Shown here: piece after piece, positions 21,730 to 33,618 of the stretch
Layout: each line of letters starts with the position of its first letter
How positions within the stretch are numbered: position 1 is the first letter of the stretch
Assembly (NCBI RefSeq): GCF_030272615.1
Contig: NC_081408.1
Location: 308,834,450-308,898,449 of the forward strand
DNA length: 64,000 nucleotides
From: Cryptomeria japonica
Taxonomy: Eukaryota > Streptophyta > Pinopsida > Cupressales > Cupressaceae
Reading direction: 5' to 3'
Program-made: the position numbers and the translations under genes
Notes under the pieces: generated by a model
What the model was told of the DNA's origin: nothing
Database searches by the model: none
What the model saw: the letters and a program-made list of their open reading frames with translations, nothing else

Positions 21730-24700
21730 TTGCATATTGTTGTCATGATGCATTCATTTCATAAATGTGATAATGGGTTAGCTTCCGTTGCTTCAATTTT
21801 TCCATCTCTTAAAGAACCTCCTCCTATCTATGACAAAATTTTAGTGCCTAAAAGAGTTGTTACCAACCCCTTCAAAACTCTCCCACGCTCTAAGGATGAA
21901 GATTTGAAGAGTGATCTTGACAATTCTCCTAAAATGCGCCCTTTCCATCTAGCTATCTTAGAGGAAGAGGATGATATCATAAACACTTTTCTTAGTGTTA
22001 ATTTACCTTCCTTACATGGTTCCTCTCTAAGTGAAAAGGTATCGATGGAAATTGACTTATCTTCTCATAAATTTGGTCTTACCAATGGGGGCATGTTAGT
22101 GCAACAAGAGGATATGAGCACTTCTTTCAAAGATCTCCTCCCTAAGCATGAATCTTTGGAGAAATATGTTCATCTCCCTCCTAAATAATTCCCCCCTCAT
22201 GAGGATTATTTTGTGCAAGAAGATGGCATTGTCCCTACTTTTTCTAGTTAAGGAATTTCCTCTTTTGACTTCAACAAAATTCCCACTAGAGATGATGCAT
22301 TAATGAGAAATGCTAGCCATTCTCCCAAAATTGGAAATAACAATAAGGACATCTTTGTTCAAGATATTTCTAATGACATCACTATTTGGGATGAACCATT
22401 AGAAGAAGGTGTTTATTATTCTCTACCTCATGAGAGTAACCCACTTGATAGAATCTCACCTTCCATGAATCTGAATCATTCTCCCTCTAAAAATAAAGAA
22501 TCTCCCTCTCCTCAAATTGGTTCTACTCATAAGGATACCTTAGTTCAAGAATAGATTGTTAACATCTCTTTCAAAGATCTCCCTCTCAAAGGTGAAATTT
22601 TAGAGAGTAGTGTTGATCCTTCGCCTAGAGAGTCTATTCCCCATGTAGATCCTTTGATGATAAAGGATGATATGACCTTTCCTACTAATAAACTTCCTTC
22701 TAAAACATCAATGCCTACTCCTAGTCTACCTCCTAAAATTGATCTTATCCATGATAACATCTTAGTGCAAGAAGAGACTATGAAAAATTCTTCCAACAAT
22801 CTTGTCCCTTCTTCTTCTAAAATTCATAAGGACACCTTTGATATTCCTAAACCATCTTCAATCAATTTGATACATGTGAATGAAACACCTAATAAACCCC
22901 TCTTCATAGTTCAAGGTGCTTGTCCTTCTCAAAATTCTGAATGTAAGCCTATCTTAGTGGTTCAAGGTGGTTATACTAATGATTCTTTTTACACTCCTAA
23001 GAAACCTATTATTACTGTACAAGGAGGTTATCCTACTAAGAGCCCTTATGAGTATGCTAAGAAAATTACTGAAGAGAGTTATCATGTGGTTGCTCATACC
23101 TACAACACAAGAAGCAATAGGCAACCTAATCGTCTTCCAGTTATCCAAACTTCACTTCCTCCCTCTCAACCTAGTCTTGCACAAGTACCTCATATATCAC
23201 ATACTCTTAGTAAGGAGTATGATCTCATTGAACAACTTAAAGATACTCCTGTGAAGATTTTTATTTGGGATTTGGCTCAAACTTCACCTGCTTATGAAGG
23301 GATGTTACAAGATGCTTTGAAAAACTTAGATGTCCCACTTGCAGTGACACCTAATTACATGGATTCTTTGGTTGATCCTACAAATAAACCCAAAGCTCAA
23401 ATTGTATTCACACAAGATGAGTTATCTTCTCATGAAATCCAACATCAATATGATCCTCTTATGATTGTGGTTGCTATCAATGATAGTGCTATAAGATGAA
23501 CCCTTGTGGACAATGGATATGGCCTTAATGTTTGCAGTGTGGATTTATTGGATAAGCTTAATGTGGATTGATCTCTCATCGAACCTACTTATATTTCTAT
23601 TCAAGGCTTTGATAATGTTGATAAACAAGCTTTAGGTGTCATAACCTTTCCTGTTAAGGCAGGTCCTGTTACTTTACCTACACCTATTCATGTCATGCCT
23701 GGTAAATTGACATATAACCTTCTATTAGGGAGACCGTGGATTCATAGCATGCAAGTTGTCCCCTCAACATCGCTTAGGCAAGTCAAGTTAATTTACAACA
23801 ATACGACATTCACCTTGTTAGCTGATACCAATCTTCAAGCTCCATTAAAATTTGGATCTTCTTGTTATACTTCTCATTCTTCTCCCAATCATCCTACTTC
23901 TTCAAATACATATATTTCCTTTAATGGTCTTTTTGCTTCTAGTACTCCTGATTCTTATACTCAATCAAAATATCCTCACAATTATATCTTTTCTCTTGAA
24001 GGTGTCCTCTGAGATGATGATTGGGGATCTCTAGACTTTTACCCTACTTTTATAGGAGAGTATAGATAATCTTGGAAGACTGAGAAGGAGAAATCTAAGG
24101 AGGAACCTAAAGAGCAACCCACTTTCTCTAAACAACTAAGTAACCACTTTGTGGCTGATTCTAATTCAAATAATTCCTTGAATCCTTCCTCTAATTCATA
24201 TAGCACTGAGACCTATGAGGCACAACCATCTATTTCTAGTTTGGTATCCCTTTATGATCCTGGTTTTCACATTTTAGCTAAGAATGACTATAATGGCAAT
24301 GGTTGTGGTGCAAATGAACAAGGAATTAAAGTTTCTTTAGAACATAACATACATGAAGCTTCATTTGGACTTGGATATGATCCTTCTAAGCCCACCAAAG
24401 CATCTAAAAGACCATCTCTCAATGTGAATGATATATTTAGTAGTGATGATGACCCCACCTCAATTAAATCATCTTCTACTTCTTTCAACACTCATCCCCC
24501 TCATAAGGAAATCTTGGTGATGAACAAATCTCTTTATGAATCTCCTCAAGAGATTTCTAATCCCATTGATGAGATTTTATCTTGTACTCATTCTAAAATC
24601 CCTTCTTCTAGGAATAAGACTCTAATGAATTACACTTATCCCTCTCCTAATATTTCTTGTGTGCAAGAAAAGTATGACTTAGTGGCATATTCTTTTGCTA

Positions 24701-24762
24701 TAAAATTCTCTCTTTCTAAAGACTTTTTAACATTCATAATCTTATACATTTTTTTAATATGA
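21730..24762 (+). pseudogene. Element A polyprotein: repetitive N-part, retropepsin-like and G-patch-like segments
   Basis: A single frame of about 3 kb is interrupted only by stops (near 22186, 22250, 22552, 23497, 23568, 24010 and 24067). The N-terminal ~580 codons are Ser/Pro/Lys-rich and repetitive: MLVQQEDMSTSFKDLLP, FVQDISNDI, TLVQE with SFKDLPL, ILVQEETM, then FIVQGACP, LVVQGGY and ITVQGGYP. Residues coded at 23480-23770 resemble an LTR-element aspartic protease: LVDNGYGLNVCSVDLLDKL, where most relatives have Asp-Gly-Gly/Thr-Gly, and NLLLGRPWIHSM, a strong gypsy protease hallmark. Around 24295-24390, CGANEQGIKVSLEH and FGLGYDPSKP resemble a G-patch. No RT or integrase follows. It may supply a structural or accessory protein, or may be inert. 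The repeats and the missing RT are clear; the function is unknown. Confidence 0.65.
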
Positions 24763-25775
24763 CTTATAGTGGAGAATTTAACATGTCGTATTCAAATACC
24801 TCATTCAATATATCATGTCTTTAAATGACATTAATGGCTATTATGTTGCTCATCATTATGTGACATTGGTAGCTCACTTATTGGGGGTTCATTGTCATTC
24901 ATGATGGTACAATTTCATGCGCAATCATACTTTTGGAAGCAACATAATATCTTATTTCTATCTCATCTCTTCTCCCTATATATGAGGGGCAAGAGTGATT
25001 TCAAACATCTCTCCTTAAGATTAAAATTTCCCCTTTGTGAAGTAGTGTCTTCTATAAGTATTTCTTATTGATTGTAGAGGTGTATTCATATTTGAATTCC
25101 TTCTCTCATATTGGAACAAGCATCCCTAATGGGAATCTTAAGTACATATCCTTAATTGGGACCTCCTCCTTGGTGTTGGAAGTCTTTGATCATTCATCAA
25201 TTTCTTTTCTTCATTGAGTAGTATCTTTTATAATAAACCCTTTTATTTTGTGAACATGCATGTCCCTGATGAGGATCTCTTTCCTTCTTTAGAAGAGTAT
25301 TTCTATAAATAATCTCTCTTTGATGTCATTTCAATCCTCCATTCTTTTCCAATTTCCTTTATGGAGTTGCATTTTTTGATTATATCTCTTATATTTGTTT
25401 CCATTTAAATCTTCCATCTTGTGTTAGAGAGCTCTCAAATCCTCACACTTTTTGTTGTGTTGGAATTGAGATTTAGTCAACTTTATTTCACAATTCGATG
25501 TGGTAAACATTATACCCTGTTTCAACTCACTAAAATTAGCAATCCGAAATAAGGGGGGCATATAGCTACCCTCAAATTTTCATCAACTTACTTAGTAAGC
25601 ATTTAGGTGATTTTGTGATTTTATCTAACATGTAGTTTTGTAGGGTGTGGTTCCTAATTGTATTTTGTAGATACCACTGGGGGCTTTGTCCAACAACTTG
25701 TGGATATATCATTTTTCATGAATGTTTAATTTTCTTTACTTTAGCTTGCATATGCACGTAGTGTCATATGACCGC
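24763..25775 (+). other. Element A 3' untranslated interior
   Basis: About 1 kb between the long frame and the polypurine tract has no open frame. Repeated wording such as CATCCCTAATGGGAATCTTA, TTAATTGGGACCTCCTCC and CCCTGATGAGGATCTC suggests old short duplications. Confidence 0.55.
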
Positions 25776-25791
25776 TAAAGTGGGGGCTAAA
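25776..25791 (+). other. Element A polypurine tract
   Basis: AAAGTGGGGGCTAAA lies directly before the 3' LTR start TGTAGTG, as expected for plus-strand priming. Confidence 0.7.
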
Positions 25792-27441
25792 TGTAGTGTT
25801 GTAAATTGTACACCCTTGCTAGGGTGGTACAATTTTACACTTAGTTTAGCACCCGCCTTAGTATGTTTGCATCTTGCATTATAATTTCCCTTTAAGCATT
25901 TAATTAATTAATTTAATTAAATCTAAAGTCATATTTCATCACTTCATACATCATAAAATTGGGCCCTTTACCCTAAGTGTGCCCCTTTTTATTTTATTCC
26001 TCCAATAAATCATTAAATAATAAACCCTAATTATGTCCTATTTTGACCTTTAAGGATTGATTTCGAATATCAAAATATCTCAAAATTAGCTATAACTTTG
26101 GGATTCGCTCTAATATCATCATATCGAATGGCCTTAAAAATTCGATGAAAAGTTGGTCGAACCAGGTGCACTTTGCACCTGGTCCTCGATATTTTTCTCA
26201 AAATTTCAGGAGCATAATTTTATGATATTATAATGCTTAACCCCAAGAAATTGGTGGGAAATTCAAATCCTAGGTCGGCCTAAAGAAAAAATTAAGATCT
26301 AGGGTTTCATACATAAGATCTCTCTTTCTTCATTTGAAGGCATCTAATCTAATCGAATCTAGGAAAAAGTTTTCAGAGAGAGCACATGGAGCCTTCTATG
26401 TAGTGAAAGAGAAGCTTATGTGGAGTACTCAACAACATTCAACAAAATTCATCAAGTATTCATCAAGCATTCATCATCAATTAGGAGCCTTGAAGACATT
26501 GAAGAATAATAGGAGATCAAGTGGCTTATATCTCTCCCTTGGGGATTGGTATGATTTCATGTTGTTTTCATGTCTTTGCATGAGCTTCATTACACTAATT
26601 TTCATATCTAAATTCATTCTTTAGATCACTTTGCATCATTTATTTAGCGCATTGACTTTGTCAATTGCAAGCATTTAGGGTTTACTCTAGATTGTTTGCT
26701 TTCATTTTAGGGTTTTTCACACACACAAGATTCATGCACACACTACTTTACTATGCAAATCGACTATTTATTGAGGTGGAAATCACCAAAATAGGGATTT
26801 TACTAGGGCAAAACTCTACATAGCACCCAAACCCTCTCTTTTCAGTTGCAGGTGCAGGTATAGGTACTTGGAGAACTTTCAGATCAGCAGAAGGCACAGG
26901 GACTACTTTAAACCCTCAGAATACCCCAAAACCATGAGGGATAGGGGCGTGGAACCCTAATCCTACCTAGGAAAGGGGTGTGGTGTCATGGTCCCTCTCA
27001 ATTTCAGTGACTTTTAATAGGGTGAAGGCTCAAGATCTCAGGATTGCAGGCCTACAATTGTAGCTCCTTGTCGAATCATCAGGGACAGGGGCATGGTGCC
27101 CTGGTCCTGGTCAGTTTGGCTCATTTTTCAACACTAGGTACACATCAAAATTCCTCCCCCTTCTCCGCTTTCAATATCTTAGTTTTAGATCTGCAAGTTT
27201 CTGCAATTTCGGTTCATATATGCTTTATTGTTCATCTCATAGTCTAGATGATCAATCATACTCTATTTTCTCATCACATACAACAAGAGGAATAGAAAAC
27301 ATAAGAGACAATCCTTGGATCTCTCTTCTTTACAAGAAGTAGCCAAAGTGAGCTATTTCCCTAAGCTCTTTCGTATTCCCAATGTGTTGGCTAAAGTGGG
27401 ATTAGGTCCTAGCCACCCGGTTTTGCTTTTTCCCCTCCACA
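25792..27441 (+). repeat. Element A 3' LTR
   Basis: Matches 19768-21423 with scattered substitutions and short indels, and keeps the same TG...CA ends. It is followed by leader sequence rather than by flanking DNA. Confidence 0.85.
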
Positions 27442-27643
27442 TTTTGGTGAACCCAACGTGAATCCAGTCTTCTTTAATTCTGATTTATGTTCTTAGATCT
27501 GAGTGTTTATTCTATTTCAAACTTAAATTTACATTTACAAGTTTCAATTCCTTGCAAATTTCAAAAAATTTAGAGGTCAATTTTGTTAAAACCCTAATTT
27601 TTCAATTCGAAATTGAACTTGTGGATAGCTTAATTTAGATTAT
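27442..27643 (+). repeat. Second copy of element A leader, left part (PBS plus 5' untranslated region)
   Basis: Matches 21424-21624, including the primer-binding-like site at 27445. The match resumes at 42781-42872 after element B, so about 294 bp of leader is duplicated. This points to a tandem or recombinant A unit (LTR-interior-LTR-interior) later truncated, rather than a simple insertion. Confidence 0.75.
27639..27643. other. Target-site duplication of element B, left copy (ATTAT)
   Basis: ATTAT precedes B's first TG and is repeated at 42776-42780. The undisturbed site in element A's 5' leader (near 21625) reads ATCAT in the same context, TTTAG on the left and TAATTTCA on the right. Confidence 0.9.
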
Positions 27644-28811
27644 TGTATACACATAAAAATGGCTATGAGAAATTAAATAAATATTTTATATTTATTCTTT
27701 TATTAAATAATTAATTTGAAAAGATTAATTTATTTAATTCATTTCGTGTCTTTCTATTAATTAATTTAACTGAAATATTTTATTAATTAATTCATCTATC
27801 ATATTCCCCTTTTTAATTAAATATCTAATATTTAATTATTGTCCTAATCAATTAATTAAATATCTAATATTTAATTATTCCTCCAATCAATTAAATATCT
27901 AATATTTAATGATTATTCTTCTATCATATAGTCTCAATTATTAAATGATTTTCTAAATTATTTAATCCCTTTTCCAACTCAGCTTCCATCTCCACTTCAT
28001 CTTTCCTTTGCCAACTCATCAATCATGTGGCTAAAGATATTAATATTTCTTAAATATTAATTCATCATTTATGAGCCACTTATCTTCAACTTCTAAATTT
28101 AATGAAATATTATGTACATACACATATTTCTTAACCTTCTTCTGTATTATCTCCAACATCCCTACATCTTAGGAAGGACTTGAGTCCACTTGTCCTCTCA
28201 TGCCTAAATCTTCTCCAACCATCTCTATATTTCCTCGATCAGTAACCTAGTCGAGGTGAGATGAGTGACACTTGTCTTCTCCTTCCCCATTTCTCTCAAC
28301 CTTCACCTTTTCTCACAGCCATCCAAATCTGTAGATCTGATCATGACCGTTGATCTAGGCCACACCATTTTATCCTCTCAAAGTCTATAAAAGTAGGAGT
28401 TTGAGTTGAGAAAGAGTTAGTCTTCAAGTGAGTTTTCAAGTTAACCATTTGTGAAAAATTATGCATTCATGAGTTTTAAATCTTGAAGCAAATAAGTATT
28501 TCTCATTTAGCATAATCTTTTAGCATTGCATATCATAGTATCAGTTAGCTATTAGTTATCAGTCCATTCTTTATATGTCATCTTGGAAGCTATCAGTGCT
28601 TGTCTGATAGCACATCATCTGCAACTAGGAACAGTGGAGTTAGGACACAATGAGACTTAAATCATGAAGGTAAAAATAATGTTTTTATTTTAAATATTCA
28701 TTTCATGTAGTTTCATTGGTTGAATTTGGATTTCTTGTAGCATTTCCTTTGTATTTTATGAAATTAACATGTTGCAGGTAGTATTCTAATGATGAAATTC
28801 AAGTCGACACA
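27644..28811 (+). repeat. Element B 5' LTR (1168 bp)
   Basis: Starts TGTATACACATAAAAATGG and ends TCAAGTCGACACA. The left third is built of TAATTAATTAAATATCTAAT words. A TATA box TATAAAAG lies at 28386-28393. It aligns with 41597-42775 with roughly ten differences in the first 180 bases. Confidence 0.95.
28386..28393 (+). promoter_or_regulatory. TATA box in element B 5' LTR
   Basis: TATAAAAG in the context AAAGTCTATAAAAGTAGG is conserved in the 3' LTR at 42350-42357. It would place the start of transcription near 28415-28425. Confidence 0.65.
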
Positions 28812-28814
28812 TTT

Positions 28815-28832
28815 TGGTGCCCATCGTGGGGC
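28815..28832 (+). other. Element B primer binding site
   Basis: TGGTGCCCATCGTGGGGC starts 3 bases after the LTR. Its length and TGG start fit tRNA 3'-end pairing, but the tRNA was not identified. The site differs from those of elements A and D. Confidence 0.75.
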
Positions 28833-28885
28833 TGGAGCCTCGCATATATATTTCTAATATCATGTCTAGTTCTCACAAAAACAAA

Positions 28886-29212
28886 TTTAACGCACTTGTA
28901 ATCTAGATTCATGCTTGTGTGAGTTCTGACAACACTTTTATTTAATAGGTTAGTGCTTTTTTCCTTCAGGTTAGCGCATTTGTCATTTAGGTTAGCGCTT
29001 TTGTCTGCAAATCAACGCATTTAATCTTCATGAGAGCAACACTTTTGTCTTGCAAGTTAATGCATATGTCATTTTGGTTAGCGCTTTTGTCATTAAATTA
29101 TTGCTTCTTAGTCCTTAGAGCAACACTTTTGTATCTTAGGTTAGTGCTTTTGTTCTTTAGGTTAGCTCTTTTGAGGTAAAAAGAAACGCATTTGTTAGGA
29201 TAGTGCTTTTGT
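28886..29212 (+). repeat. TTAGCGCTTTTGT-type degenerate repeats in element B leader
   Basis: About a dozen variants of GGTTAGCGCTTTTGTC recur every 20-45 bases (for example near 28963, 28992, 29078, 29138 and 29194). A smaller group in the same orientation lies at 30300-30375. The same family appears reverse-complemented at 40826-41085 near the other end of the element. Confidence 0.75.
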
Positions 29213-31075
29213 TTGCAACTAACAAGATTTTCCTACAGGTCTAAATGTCCAAGAACTGAAATTTTCAAACTACTGACATGTCTATGTGCAGGATTGTTTT
29301 TAAGCAAATTTCATGCATTTCCTCACCTAGTTAATTAAGAGTTCTATTTTAGAAAGTAACACATCATATCTTGTTCATTTAGCTTAACTAAGGGGATAAA
29401 TTGACAACATGCAACTTGCATTTTGAGTGACTTCTTTAAAGTAGTTGCACATAGATTTTAGAAGGCTAAAATAAACTTGTGTTTTCCATGCATGATGAAG
29501 TAGTAGGTAAGTATGCTCTCACCCTCATATGGTGAGTATGCTCTCACCCTCATATGGTGATTAGAAAACCAGACCTACTTTCTTTTATGTGTAACCTTTC
29601 GAGGGCCTGCCTTCCTGAGCTGCCTTGAGGGGGCCAGTGAGAGGGGAATGACCCAAAGTGTAAATGAGCTAATACCGAGTCCTTCCAATCCACTCTAAAT
29701 AAATCATGTTTGTGACAAAAGTCACAAGCAACATGTGCTAATAAGTTCATACCAACACTATATTTCCCCATAAACCCTATGGAGTGTAACCTCTATAGGT
29801 CGGGAACCTTCTATATTTAGAGAGTTGAAAGTGCCTCATGTATAGCCACATGACCGAAAGCCTTTACTAAAAACCACTTGTACTAGTTGCCAAAATCCTT
29901 CTATTTGTTGGCGCAGGAGGTTGAACCTCTCAAGTGGCTCACACACATACAATTCTTAGTAGAGATATAAAGTTTGCCATGGGGAGTTTTCATGGAAACT
30001 GGTGCTTGACTTCCCCAGAGAAGTGAGTGCTGAGGGTGAAGCCAGTGGGGTCAAGCATCTAAATATCCACTTTGAATAGCGTAGTTTCGGGGGAAACCCC
30101 ATGTGAGATTCAATAATTATTGTCTTAGCCTGCATAAGATTTGTACTTGCTTATGCATTTTGTTTTTCAAACATTGTGTCTTCTATGTCCATGACATGCT
30201 CAAAATGGTCAAAAATTAAAGAAAGTCATCATCCAAAAATGAGCAAAAAAATCCAACAACTTGCTGAAAGATTTGAAAAGAATCCTTGAAACATAGTCAG
30301 AATAGCACTTTCAAGCAACAAAATAGCGCTTTTATCCCATAAGTTAACACTTTTTACCACAAAAGTTAGCACAAAGGCTTTTTCACATCCGAAACAAAGC
30401 ATATCAAACCAAAAATTCAAAGTCAGTATCAAAACACTTCTTGAGTAGTTTTGTCTTTAAACTATCACACATTTTTAAACTAGTTCGATAACTGGGTCAC
30501 CAATCCAACAAGCTATTTCCAAAAGGTTTCCATAAGCATAAAATATTCAACAAGCCATTGATTCAAACATCTTAATTGCAAAAATCAACATCATTATCAG
30601 TTTCTCATCAGGATATATCAAATCCTCTATGATGAAACTTGATCAATCCACCTTGTGTTCATTATCTTGGATATATTTTTCCTATTTTGAACCTAGGTTA
30701 TATCAAAATCAGAATTGCACCCACATTGGAATCAAGAAAAATTGTAAACTATCATATGCTTATATGACTTTTAAGTATTGCCTTAAGAAAAGAAGACCCA
30801 ACTATAAAGCTACTTAGAAAAGGATAAGATTCTTGTATATCAATCGCAAGATCTTATTAAAACATAAGACATTCCTACACCATTTTCATCACTATTTACG
30901 TGGTTGTGGGACATAATTTGATGGAGAAATTTTGCAAGGATGTGCTTTTCAACAAAGAGATGCTTTATCACAACAAACAAACAATAGTTGTAAAATCAAC
31001 AAAGCATACCTTCCTAAACCAATAATTACCTATTGAGTTATCTTTTGAAAACTTCAAAAATTTTGAAACAATCAC
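29213..31075 (+). other. Element B untranslated leader
   Basis: About 1.9 kb without a supported gene. It includes a perfect 25-bp tandem duplication (29511-29535 and 29536-29560, GTATGCTCTCACCCTCATAT and so on) and a second small group of TTAGCGC-type repeats. Long leaders are common in Tat-type elements. Confidence 0.7.
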
Positions 31076-32691
31076 ATGCCAGTTTGGACTAGAGCTCAAT
31101 AGGAACAACTTAGAAAACAACAAAAACAAATAGAAGAAGAAGATAATTCAACGTTCCACACTTTTGGGTATACGACTATTGATGAGGAAGTGGTCAATAA
31201 CACCATTAGAGACCTTGAGCAAGATTTCAAATTTGATAGACTAATGGAAAAATTATTAGCAAAGCAAAAAGAAAAATATCTTTTGATGTTGGCAAAATCA
31301 GGAGCTAAATTGCCACAAGGCTTTAACATAGAAGCCTTGAAACAAGATGTGGAGACAAGTAATACTCAAAACACAGATGACCCAAATAACAAAGATATGA
31401 ACAAAGAAAGTCATGAAGAGACAAGAAAAGAATATGATGACAGAAGAAGAGAGCGTAGTGATAGAAGAACTTACAGAGAGACAAGGAGAAACTGTATGGA
31501 TAATCCATTGTTAAATCTCACTCAACAAATGCAAATTCTACATCAACAGATACAAGACATGCGGAATGGAACAAGCTCCAAGAAGTATTCATTGGAAGAT
31601 ATCTGCTCGTATCCTTTTGATAAAAGTTTGAATATGATACCATTTCCACAACATTGCGAGATCCCTAAATATGACAAGTATGATGGAAAATATGATCCTC
31701 AAGATCACATTAGGGAGTTTTGTACTATGAGTATAGAATTTGCACACGATGAAACTTACCTGATGCATCTTTTCCCTAGGAGTTTAAATGGACAATCAAT
31801 GGAATGGTTTTTAAGATTACCATCTAGAATCAAATATTTTGAAGATCTCATGAATTTATTTATTTCACAATACTCCTACAATGTAAGGAATGAGATAACA
31901 ATGCTGGATTTATGCAATGCTAAACAAAAGAATGGTGAATCTTTTATGATCTTTTATGATGGAAACAAATGTTTAATAGGTATCCAAGACATGTACCTGA
32001 TCAAGAAAATATGGACCTATTCATTGATAATCTCATCAGTGAAATGAGTTATCAACTAAAAATGTAATGTCCTCCCTCTTTCGCCAAAATGATTGAGAAT
32101 GGTCTGAAAATAGAAGACACCATGGTAAAGAAAAGAGAGCTAAAACTTTACAATAATTCTTACAACAACAACAAAAACAATCACAACAACAACAACAACA
32201 ATGACAAACCTAAGTTCTGGTCAAAGAATAGGAATGTCATCAATGGAGGAAATGATGACAATAATGCTACGAAACAACAACCAATATTTAATCTATCGAG
32301 TCAGATCCCAAACAATAACAATCAAGAAAGCAACAAATCCAAATCTTTCTTCTCCAATCCTTGCAGGAAATTCACAAACATTGGAGAACCCTTGGAATCA
32401 GCTTTGAAAACTCTTCTTGTAAAAAAATTGATTAATTTACCAGAAGCAAGAAGTTATGAACCACAAGTGAAACCAAATTGGTGGAAAAACAGTCATTTTT
32501 GCAATTACCATCGGAATAAAGGACACCAAACTAATGATTATCAAAGATTGAAACACCTTATCCAAGCTTTAATCAATAATGGAACAATCACAGTGGATAG
32601 TCATAAGACAAATGAATCACACCTAGCCTTCAAAAATCCGCTTCCAAACTATGAAAAAGGTGAACTATCCAAATTAAAAGATGACAAATGA
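31076..32691 (+). pseudogene. gag: Element B Gag (nucleocapsid) pseudogene
   Basis: Gag packages the element RNA. ATG 31076 opens the frame, with TAG at 31100-31102 soon after. Residues coded at 31090-31500 are charged and helical. The capsid-like retrotransposon gag domain follows at about 31640-31960 (FCTMSIEFAHDETYL, NGQSMEWFLRLPS). A frameshift near 31958, beside two adjacent copies of CTTTTATGAT, moves the match to another frame. From 32089 on, that frame gives an Asn-rich tract (32150-32210) and a zinc-knuckle-like CNYHRNKGHQTNDY (near 32498), in which the usual last Cys is Tyr. Stop at 32689. Confidence 0.85.
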
Positions 32692-32729
32692 AAAGAAAAA
32701 GTAAACTAAACTTATACATATGATGTTGT

Positions 32730-33618
32730 GGTAAATTTCATCATCGTTAAGGATAACACACCTTCAGAACCAATCAATGTCATTACGAGAAGCAAAGCAA
32801 AGGTCACATTTCTAGGTATAACAAATGAATCAACCTTCACTTCATGATAATATAACTTAGTGGAGCAATTGCAAAGAATACCTGCTCAAATATCAATTTT
32901 GGAACTTCTCAAAGTTTCACCCATGCAAAAGGAAATTTTGGAAAAATCTCTAACAGAAACAACATTTTCAAAAGACTTGGATATAGATCAGTTCCAAAAC
33001 ATGGTGGGACACCTTATAGCCCTTCATTGCTTATCATTTTTTGAAAATGATGATGCATCTTTGCAACATCCTCACAATGCTCCCTTACATGTTGAAGTCA
33101 CCAATTAAACTTGTGTCAAACGTGTACTCATAGATGGTGGAGCTGGCTTAAACATTTGTGCATTAAGTTTAATAAAGGCTTTGGGATATTCAAAAAATGC
33201 AGCAGATCCAAAGAAGAAAATAACCATTAAAGCTTATGATGAAGAGGAGCATTCTTCTAAAGGAACTGTGGTGTTACCGATCAAAATAGGACCCGTGGAA
33301 AGGAATACATTACGTAAAGTTTTAGATTTGAATCTCTCTTATAACATTCTTTTGGGAAGGCCATGGATTCACAAAATGCAAGCCTCGTTATCAGATAAAG
33401 AGAGGAAAGAATACATAGAATTCTTTAGACAAAGACAGATAAATTTTTCTTGGTCTTATGCAGACATGCCAGATTTTAATCCAGATCTTATCATGCATCA
33501 TATCAATGTGGATCTAAAAGAAAAACCATTAAAAAAAAAGCTAAGGAAGATGCATCCACACATCGCTCTTCTTGTAAAAGTTGAGCTAAAGAAACTATTA
33601 GATGTGGGTTTCATATGA
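32730..33618 (+). pseudogene. Element B protease region
   Basis: This aspartic protease would cut the Gag-Pol chain. After a linker (INVITRSKAK near 32776; VEQLQRIPAQISILELLKVS near 32860, typical of Tat-type elements) comes the catalytic loop VLIDGGAGLNICAL (about 33127) and, near 33340, the flap-following motif NILLGRPWIHKMQAS. Asp-Gly-Gly replaces the common Asp-Thr/Ser-Gly, as is frequent in this branch. Stops occur at about 32843, 33106-33108 and TGA 33616-33618. The frame then continues unchanged into RT. Confidence 0.85.

Larger units (their letters stand above)
19768..27441 (+). mobile_element. Element A: non-autonomous LTR retrotransposon with a protease-like ORF
   Basis: Two direct LTRs, 19768-21423 (1656 bp) and 25792-27441 (1650 bp), both start TGTAG and end CCTCCACA. 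Each is followed by a primer-binding-like site TGGTGAAACCAATGTGAA (3' copy TGGTGAACCCAACGTGAA). The polypurine tract is at 25776-25791. The 4.4-kb interior codes one long frame with retropepsin-like and G-patch-like parts but no gag core, reverse transcriptase or integrase, so the element must have relied on another element. Leader sequence occurs again after the 3' LTR. No clear target-site duplication was found. Confidence 0.8.

Noticed and set aside
31941-31960. 10-bp tandem CTTTTATGAT as the cause of the gag frameshift
   Set aside because: The protein still fits the family through both copies, so a small deletion just after them explains the shift better.
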